Origin: Laguncularia racemosa | Taxonomy: Eukaryota > Streptophyta > Magnoliopsida > Myrtales > Combretaceae | Length of the DNA: 64,000 nucleotides | Assembly (NCBI GenBank): GCA_037954665.1 | Contig: JBBMOL010000138.1 | Coordinates: forward strand, 1,426,001 to 1,490,000 | Direction of reading: 5' to 3' | Shown: piece by piece, positions 56,440 to 64,000 of the stretch | How the letters are laid out: each line of letters starts with the position of its first letter | Position numbering within the stretch: position 1 is the stretch's first letter | Made by a program: the position numbers and the translations under genes | The notes under the pieces: model-generated | What the model was told of the DNA's origin: nothing | Databases searched by the model: none | What the model saw: only the letters and a program-made list of their open reading frames with translations

Positions 56440-56800
56440 CGATGGCCAATTTCTTAGAAGCCCATTTTAAAGTATCCTCGTTAAATTCTAAGTTTACAGC
56501 TGTGTGGCTTAAAATTCAAGAGCCACCCTTAAAGAATCATGCTCTACTTGCTTAAAACAAATAGGTGAAGCCATCGGGCCTATCTATCATTAGATACATA
56601 TACATTAAACACTGAAAGAAGGAAAATTTGCCCTACTCTATCTACAGGTGAATCTTGCATAACCTTTGATGCATACTGTGAGCATTGATGGGCTAAAGTA
56701 TCACGTACAACATGAAGGCATAAAGCTTCTCTACACTCACTATGGCATATAATAGGAAAATGCCCAATTTTGTGAACAATTTTTTTTCTTACATAAGAGC
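56440..56800 (+). pseudogene. LINE ORF1 fragment
   Basis: Plus strand, with stops: AVWLKIQEPPLKNHA, then CLKQIGEAIGPIYH, KEGKFALLYLQVNLA, and PLMHTVSIDGLKYHVQHEGI followed by KLLYTHYGI. This follows the DUF4283-to-CCHC order of plant LINE ORF1 (AVWIRLPELP, IGKAIGP, R-ARLCVQVDL, PL---V-IDG----VEYEGL). The Cys of the knuckle are replaced. No other part of the element is seen. Confidence 0.6.
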
Positions 56801-58650
56801 TGCAAATGATCCAACCAATCACAAGGACTCAGCAATAAATGTTCCTCTCATGGAAGAATAGGGAGTTGATCGTGCATTCAATGAACCTTTTCATGAATCC
56901 CACGTGAAATAAACTCCTTTGCTTCAACATAGTTAGGGGCCTCAAAGAATGAGTAATCATTCACAAGATTATATGGCAATTGGACTTAGGTTTAAAATCG
57001 ACGGGCAAAAGAAAAAGCTTAACAAAACCACTGAAACAAAAACCTTCAAGTTCATCCAATCGTTTTTCTCCTTTGATATTTGAATGAACTAAAAATAGTG
57101 AATATCAAATGGTACAAGGATATAGAACGCCAATGGCCTCACAAACCTTCTCTAAAAACGCCACGGTCTCCTAGCTTGAAGAGATGGTTAAAGAAATATG
57201 TAATTGGGGTACAAATTCTAATTAAGGAACCGATAATGATGGTAGGTATCAAATCTAAAAGCCTGTTCTAAGAGTCTATGTCCCACCACAAAGAAAATTT
57301 AGATCATTAGCACTCTCCCATTTTCATAGTCCAGTCTTAAGATAGTTCCTCAAATAAAATATTTAATATGGGATAATTCACTTCACCGAAGACAACAACT
57401 CAAGCTATTTATGATAATGGATTAAGCAATGCTTCTCATTCTTCATTGCAACTTTGATTTGTAGTGGTTGAATCCATGATACAAGCTATTATATGTATGT
57501 TTCAATGAAGGATGGAGCGACCTATAATAGATCTTTATTAGAACACCATCCTCAAACCTCTTGTGATACCAATTGAATAGGTCTTGGTGATCGCATGTTC
57601 ATAACTAAGGAGAGCAAACAAATTGCGATTTCCTTAAGAACAACAATTCAAATTCTTATCATTCACAAGGGTTAGGACCTCTATAATAGTTTTAATGATA
57701 ACAAACCACTTAAATATTTTACTAATGAAGTTATTTAAATATGCAAAGCACATTAAGTATTAAGTAATAGGTAGAACTTAAGTAGATTTCATATAAAATG
57801 AAGAGGAGAAGGAGGAGAATATGATAGAATTGTTTGTTGAAAGCATAGGAATCAATGAAATTCAAAAGTAATTTGAAGAAAGGAATGACAATAAACTTAA
57901 GATTAGATAACCAAACAAAACATAAGCAAAGTTCAATTGAAGCTTTAATCATAAACATGGAGATTATTGGAAGCAAGAGAAAACTTCCAAGGGAAAAAGC
58001 GAAAAAAAATGAAAAGTCAAAAGAAAGAATAGTTTAGAAGCATAATAGTGGAACTTGGAAAAATTAAAAAAAGAAAAAAAAAAACTAGAAGTCTAGAAAT
58101 CTAGAATAAATTATAAGTGTGTGATCATACTTAATTTTCCACTAATTATATGTAATTTGAGTAGAAGATAAGATAAAATCACTTGATTATTATTAAAATC
58201 ACAATAATTTATCAACATAAGTGAACATGAGTTTCAGATCAAAATAGCACAAATACTTAGCAATTTTTAGTAATTTCATGACAATTTTCTGTTCACTATG
58301 CAAGTTTTGGACTATCGCTTGATTAGAAGCACATATTGACCGGTCACAAAGGAGAACAAAAGTGGACTCAGAGTTCTAGACTAAATGACCATATGGTAGT
58401 GAGCTTATTTTGCAGAAGGTAAAACAACTTTAACATTGACTAAACGCCTTTAAAGGAACGTCAATCATATGTAAAAATTAATAATGTTTGCTGAGACAAG
58501 TCTCTCACCTACAAAGCAGATGGTAAGATAAAAAACTTAACTAAGGTTTTAGTTGAAACACATTGCACGACGAACCCTTAATGTGCTAAATTGTGACATG
58601 TGTATACCAACTCGATGGTAGCTTAAATCATGCTCAAATGATAGGCGTCT
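56801..58650. other. AT-rich intergenic stretch
   Basis: No coding similarity, LTR or RNA gene recognised. Short ORFs (57080-57271, 57731-57976) have AT-rich composition and no visible domain. Confidence 0.5.
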
Positions 58651-59623
58651 TTAGGGGTTGACGTAGAATTGTACTATTGGAGGGTCGGATTTACAATATT
58701 AAAATTTATATTAGAATTACTTGTAAAATAAATTTACTTATCATTACAATTATAATATATCTTATATACATAGAAATACATGTTCTATCAATATAATTTA
58801 ATAATAAATAGAAAATTAAATTTATATTTCTTTTATGTTATGTAACCATTACAAGTTTTTTATATATATTGTAAAAGGTTAAAAGAATAAACTTTTTACC
58901 ATTTCATTGGAAATATATATTAATCAAAATATTACTGTCAACTTATTAAATGTGGAATCAATACATAAAACCCGTAAAGTTTTATTATTAAAAAAATAAA
59001 TCATAAGTATTTAAACAAAAAATTACAAGTAGAGTGAAAATGACAACATAATATTAATAATATAGTATTTTATAATTTCTTTATATGATTATTTTATTAG
59101 TAACACCACATATATATAAGTGATTAGATGATTGATTATTTAATAATACTAATTCTTTTTCATAGTATTAATAATAAAAGAAACTATTAGTACATTAAGT
59201 AATATACACAACTATTTACTAGCATTTTATGCAATAAGATTGAAACATTTATGTTGAATATAATTATTATTTATCGTAAAGTTACTAGTAAATATATATT
59301 GTCTATTGAAAACTTATTTAGTTAATTATCATCTTTTTTACTAATGAAATTCAATTTTACTAGTTATAGTGAGAAAAAAAAAACAAAAAGAGAATAAAAA
59401 TCATTTATTGAGAGATAGATAATAAATACAACTTAACAATGTTATTTAATAGGAATTGAACCCATGACTTTAAATATGTAAAAACACCAATTTAACCACT
59501 TAACAATGTTAAATTTCATAATAATATTTACATTTAAAAATATAAATATAATATATATTTTTTAGTTTCCTAGGCCCAAAGGGTTTAGGCCCCCTTCTAA
59601 CTCCCCCTTAGGTCTACCCCTAA
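58651..59623. mobile_element. Candidate non-autonomous TIR element
   Basis: The ends TTAGGGGTTGACGTA (58651-58665) and, reverse-complemented, TTAGGGGTAGACCTA (59623-59609) match at 13 of 15 positions. Flanks GCGTCT and GCATCT could be a diverged duplication. The interior is very AT-rich and has no coding sequence. The family is not assigned. Confidence 0.35.
59450..59500 (-). repeat. Possible SINE head / tRNA-like pol III promoter
   Basis: On the minus strand TGGTTAAATTGG (59498-59487) fits an A box and GGTTCAATTCC (59462-59452) fits a B box. The text between them (AAAGTCATGGGTTCAATTCC) is typical of plant tRNA-derived repeats. The 24-nt spacing is short. No cloverleaf was established. Confidence 0.35.
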
Positions 59624-61860
59624 GCATCTTTTTATAAAAATGTGCATTTTCGGTCACATGGAATAGATATTGAAATAGGTTTTAGATGCCATTTTAGAAC
59701 TTTTTCTTTATATTTCTTTACCTTAGTATAGTTTTAAAAGATTTCCTTGTATTAATGATAGCTTAGAATTCTAATAAATTATGTCTCTTTTAAAGTTTTG
59801 GGTTGTGGATTCAAGCTTCAACATAATAGATTTAAAATATTTTTCATATGGGTTTTCTATGCTAGCTACAATAAACCCAAGGTTATATTTCTAAACTTTC
59901 TATTTACTATGCTTAATGCTATTTTTTTTTTACTTATATTCATGTGTGCTTTGATTATTTTTGCCATCTTCATGAATATGGGGCTAAAATGTGGTAATGG
60001 GATTATGCAACATTTGATGAAAATACCATTATAGTTGGTTTAACTGTATTGTGTTCTTTGTGAATATGGCATTTCGGCTAGTTCTATAGAATAGCTAGAT
60101 TAACTCAAGTATATGGCAATCGATGATGGTGTGTTGTTTTATTACCATGGCTCCCTTACTTAGGCAACTAATTGTGTGACATTTGTTACTATGGCACCCC
60201 CTTGTTAAGCTAGCAGTATCTATGTATTGTAATAGGATTCAAAAAGCTTAAAATAAAATATAGGACTCCCAATGTGAAAAGGTAATAGTTACAAATTAGG
60301 GCCAAAATCCTAGTACTCACACTAAGCTTTATGTGGTTGAAGTTGTGATTCGAGAAATTTCTTTTGGACCACAATTTCAACTAGAGTAGTTTGAGTTGTG
60401 ACAAAGCTCAACTATTTTAATAGCAAAGTGTAGGTGAGAGATTAATCATACTCATAGAATGCTCCTACTATATGATGAAACAAACCATAGAAAAGCCAAT
60501 ATGACTTCTATGAGTGTAGCCAAAATCCACTTTGACGCCAATATAAATACCTCTAAACCTTGACAATGATAAGTTCAAAAAGTAAAGAAGCACAACCTAA
60601 CTCTTTTATGATTAATTGAATCCCTCCGATGGTAGTGAAATTGCTAGGGTCTAAGTTTAGTTGAATTGTAATTTCTTCATTAGTTTAGTTTAATTCTCAT
60701 GATCAAAAACTTGTGTTTGATATGCTTAGTTTAGATTAGTCCTAATATCAACTAGTACTTAGTTTGCTTTTTTACCTTCCCTTCTAAATATATGACCTTG
60801 GTATTTGACCTCATACCATTACATAATTAGTACAGTTGCTAAATAGTTGTGATTTTACAAGAATTTTATCATTTGTGAGCTAGTTGTGTAATTGTGTTTT
60901 TTTTTTTTTTTACTTTAAGAGGGGATTGTTTTAGACAATTTGTAACTTGTGAAAGTGACACGAAGTTTTTGGCACCATGTTGGAGAAGTAGAAGAATAAG
61001 CATTTTATGGAAAACAATCTGTTAGGGCCCAAATATGGATAATATATCTAATTATATACTATAGGGGTAAAAAAAAATTCTATCACAAATAGTTAAGATG
61101 ATATAAAAAGTTATGTTACAAGATTCGTGAGGATATACATAGAAAGTCAAGCTATATATTTAGAAGAAGACTATTGACAAATATGGAGATTTCATATCGA
61201 AGGAAGGAGATATTTTTCAAAATAAAGACTCAATAGCTATTGTCTTGATTACAACATTTGAACATTGAAACTTGAAGACTATATAAAGGAAAAGAGTATA
61301 AAGAATAAATAAAGAGAGAATATATGATGAAAACAAGAGAACAAGTTCAAAAGTGTACAAATCTATTATTCATTAAGGGCATTGTGCTAAAGCATAGAGG
61401 AAATATATTATAAATCTTTAATAAAGCAGTTAACCTTTTAAACTTGGTGGAATACTATTTAAAGGAATAATGAAAGAGATCTTATAATCTTGTGTAGCTC
61501 CTTAAGTAAGGAATGTGAGATAGTACATGATTTTAGGAATTGTATACCTCATCGTAATTTCTTTCAAATAATGGAAACTTTGGAATGATTAATTGGATCA
61601 ATAGCACTTAATGCTAGAAGAGTTGATTAATGCACAAGGTGGAACCATTACATACCGATGCCTGATTTTTTTAAACTCCATACTTTTTATTTTACCACAA
61701 TTTAATTTGCCGCCTTTTCATCATTGTGTGATAAACATAAATTAGAAGCCAATTAACACTCTTACACTATAAACATTTGCTAAGAATTCAAAGATTTGAT
61801 ATAAGCTTCCGCATGCTAATCTTAGATGTAAGATTGTAGATTCTAATACATCAAAATAGA
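59624..61860. other. AT-rich intergenic stretch
   Basis: Poly-T runs near 59925 and 60898 and scattered short ORFs, none with a recognisable domain. Confidence 0.45.
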
Positions 61861-61869
61861 GCACATGGA

Positions 61870-62130
61870 TTGAGGACTAGTTATTTTATTTAGTTTAATT
61901 TAGCATTATATAAAAACATTTTATTGTTATTACTTCATTTTATTAGCTATTTGTTATTAGGTCTATTTTCAGTAATAGTTATTAGTCAATTATTATTTAG
62001 GATTTTATTATTTATTATTGGTCATTATGTATAATGTCCTAGGGGTTATTTAGGGTTCCTATATAAATAATGTTATAACATTATTCAGTAGTTAATGAGA
62101 AAATTTAGTTACACAAAACTCCTTTTTTTG
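61870..62130 (+). repeat. Probable copia LTR remnant
   Basis: TAGGGGTTATTTAGGGTTCC followed by TATATAAATAATG (about 62037-62072) has the layout of copia LTR promoters. Copia protease coding follows about 0.9 kb downstream in the same orientation. Boundaries are undefined. Confidence 0.4.
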
Positions 62131-62167
62131 TCTTATCAATTCATCACGAATTGTGATGACAAACTCT

Positions 62168-62735
62168 TTTAGTTTAATCAATTGTGTATCATATCAATCG
62201 ATTGAATTATAACCTTATTTGATTTTGATTGTGCATGCAACCCCTATTTAAATTAATCTTGGTGCATAATATCCAAAATTAGTCATTCATATTCTTTTTA
62301 TTTTCTTATTCTACTCTATAGTCCTATAACCAATAAAAAATCATTAAACCTGAAACCTATAAAAAATCAAGTTTATTAATTTTTGAAAGGTTCCCTTGTG
62401 AATTACTTAAATACGAATTTAGTTCAACTCACAATTGAATGATCTAAAATCCCTTTAGTCTAATCAATTGTGCATCACATCAATCGATTAAACTAAAACC
62501 TTGTTTGATTTTGATTGTGTGTTATATCAATTGAAACTAAATGGAAAGCCAATTCGAATTAATCTTGTGCGTCTTATCCAAAATTAATTTGTTCATATCA
62601 TTTCTATTTTCCTATTCAATTAAAAAAATCCATAAAAATTTACTAAACCAAAAAGAGTGAAAATATCAATTTTGTTAATTTTTAAAAGGCTCCATCTTGT
62701 TTAACTCAAATACGGATTTCATCCGTATCACTTTG
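62168..62735. repeat. Tandem duplication, 285-bp unit
   Basis: TTTAGTTTAATCAATTGTG at about 62168 recurs as TTTAGTCTAATCAATTGTG at 62453. Both copies continue in parallel (TTTGATTTTGATTGTG, AATTAATCTTG, ATCCAAAATTA). Confidence 0.7.
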
Positions 62736-62955
62736 ACACTCCTCCTGATGATCATGTTGAACATGGTAAATTTCAAAAGCATTTATCTAATGATAATGAT
62801 TTTGTTTTCTAGGTATGTAGTGAGGCTGTGAAAATGTTAAAAGGGAAGCAAATAGTTAAAGAACATCATCCTATAATAATTGAGAACTTTATAGGTAACG
62901 CATCTTGTTCTTTTTTTTTTCTTTTAGGTTATTGTTTGCTAATTATAGTAAAGTA

Positions 62956-63208
62956 TATGATTGGATTGTAGATATCAAAGCTTTAGATCAAATGACCTTT
63001 TTTCCACTTATCTTACCTGATAAACAAACGCTTGTTGAACCGATTAAGTCAAACTTCTTAATGGTTTTATAAATGAGTACACATTATAGGACATGTTGCA
63101 TTGAATAGTCATATTTCACTAACCAAAGTTCTTTTAGTGCCCAAATTTCAGTATAACCTATTATTCGCAAATCAATTACATATGAATACAAACTTGCATA
63201 CAATCTAG
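62956..63208 (+). pseudogene. Copia protease / GAG-pre-integrase fragment
   Basis: YDWIVDIKALDQMTFFPLIL corresponds to the WIIDSGATDHMT motif of Ty1/copia protease with the D-S-G lost. After a frame change, GHVALNSHISLTKVLLVPKF and QYNLLFANQLH follow (usual VLYVP-F--NLLS--QL). The fragment is broken and small. Confidence 0.65.
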
Positions 63209-63457
63209 TTTAATCATCATTATAAAGCTTAGGTTTTAGGGCTATAGAGTGGTGATCAACAAATACCTTCTTGATAACTAAGGCGTTAGCTACTACATTT
63301 GAATTGCTAACTTTGTACTTGATCACATAAGTAAAGGTTTATAGGAACTTGATCCGTTTAGCTTGTCATCAAGACAACTTTTGCTAACCTCTCAAGCACA
63401 ACTATAGTGGTCCACTCGTCCTTAATCACATTGAAACTCTTATGGCCTTTCTCTCCC

Positions 63458-64000
63458 TGATGTGCCTAAAAACGACTAAGCACAATCAAATAACAAATGA
63501 GAGCAATTCCACAATTGGCGTGTTCAACAACAATTGACTAGAACCCCTATTCACGTAGATTCAAGTGGAAATGATACCAAATTGTGATATGGATCAATGT
63601 AATAGCGAATTGAACAATAGGTAAGATATGGATGAATTAGAATTCTAATCAAATTGAATTGAATTCAAATTTGAAAATTATGAACCCTAAATTCACGTGA
63701 AAGAAAGGAACAACAAATAGCACCTAGATATGACTCACCAAGTACAATTTGTAAACAACAAGAAATGATTGATATTACTCACAATCAATTTCAAGTCGGT
63801 TCTCACCACAATTTCGATGATGAAATTAATAAGAGATCAACTGCAAGTAAGGAGGACTCTCATGGCAACAAAAGGGGTGTTTTCTCAAAATGTCAAAAGT
63901 TCCCTAAAACCCTACTTAAGCAAGTATTTATACTTGCTCCCTTTAGGATTAAAAAGTTCACAAAATTACAACTATGCTACTTTTAAGGTGGTCGGTCCTA
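63458..64000 (-). repeat. W-family LTR at the window edge
   Basis: The minus strand from 64000 follows the W LTR (TAGGACCGACCACC, TATAAATACTTGCTTAAGTAG, GTGAGTAATATCAAT) with gaps and ends TTTTTAGGCACATCA at 63458. No primer-binding site follows it, so it is a 3' LTR or a solo LTR; the following bases GGGAG would be its target duplication. The start lies outside the window. Confidence 0.8.

Noticed and set aside
59450..59500. A functional tRNA gene
   Set aside because: Only box-like motifs are present; spacing is short, and no acceptor stem or cloverleaf could be traced.
59798..60034. A 78-aa membrane-like ORF
   Set aside because: AT-rich with T-rich hydrophobic codons; no domain, no repeat context, no support.

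Overview
The window is nuclear DNA of a flowering plant, most likely a eudicot. It holds one recognisable host gene, nested plant-type Ty3/gypsy, Ty1/copia and L1-type LINE elements, and AT-rich intergenic DNA. I cannot name the species. No rRNA, clear tRNA gene, organellar segment, CRISPR array or bacterial-style operon was seen.

Layout. 1-3062: 3' end of a plus-strand Ty3/gypsy element (S) with its 3' LTR, meeting tail to tail an LTR of opposite orientation (U, 3078-4342). 4377-9160: a Ty3/gypsy element (Z) whose gag-pol is one reading frame broken by only three stop codons, with most of RT and all of RNase H deleted in frame. 9161-29335: an old minus-strand Athila-like element (X). X is split by a complete 8.2-kb element (W, 10495-18695, itself carrying a SIRE/Maximus-like solo LTR), a solo LTR (V, 19280-20723) and a pol-deleted element (Y, 20746-24341). 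W, the solo LTR inside it, V and Y each have matching 5-bp target-site duplications. The reading frame of X resumes across the Y site, and its RNase H and zinc-finger sequence resumes across the V and W sites. 29340-34360: a decayed plus-strand gypsy element (R), split in gag by a small minus-strand element (T).

35322-55615 (minus): the host gene, an orthologue of Arabidopsis NEF1 (NO EXINE FORMATION 1). It has four exons encoding a predicted 1129-aa multi-pass membrane protein. Intron 1 is 16,543 bp and holds three L1-type LINEs, all in the sense direction of the gene; one (A) has inserted into the endonuclease region of another (C). The same intron has a run of 26 C (transcript strand) about 80 nt inside its donor site.

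55616-64000: NEF1 5' flank, a plus-strand LINE ORF1 fragment, a candidate TIR element with a possible SINE head, copia remnants, and at the right edge a minus-strand LTR of the W family.

How it fits together: the only host function I can support is NEF1 (pollen exine formation and plastid integrity in Arabidopsis). Everything else is mobile DNA, mostly inactivated. Points worth a second look are the in-frame deletion polyprotein of Z, the duplicated primer-binding site inside the W LTR, GC-rich dyad arrays upstream of TATA boxes in several unrelated LTRs, recurrent Asp-to-Asn changes at catalytic sites, and correct splicing of the LINE-loaded NEF1 intron.
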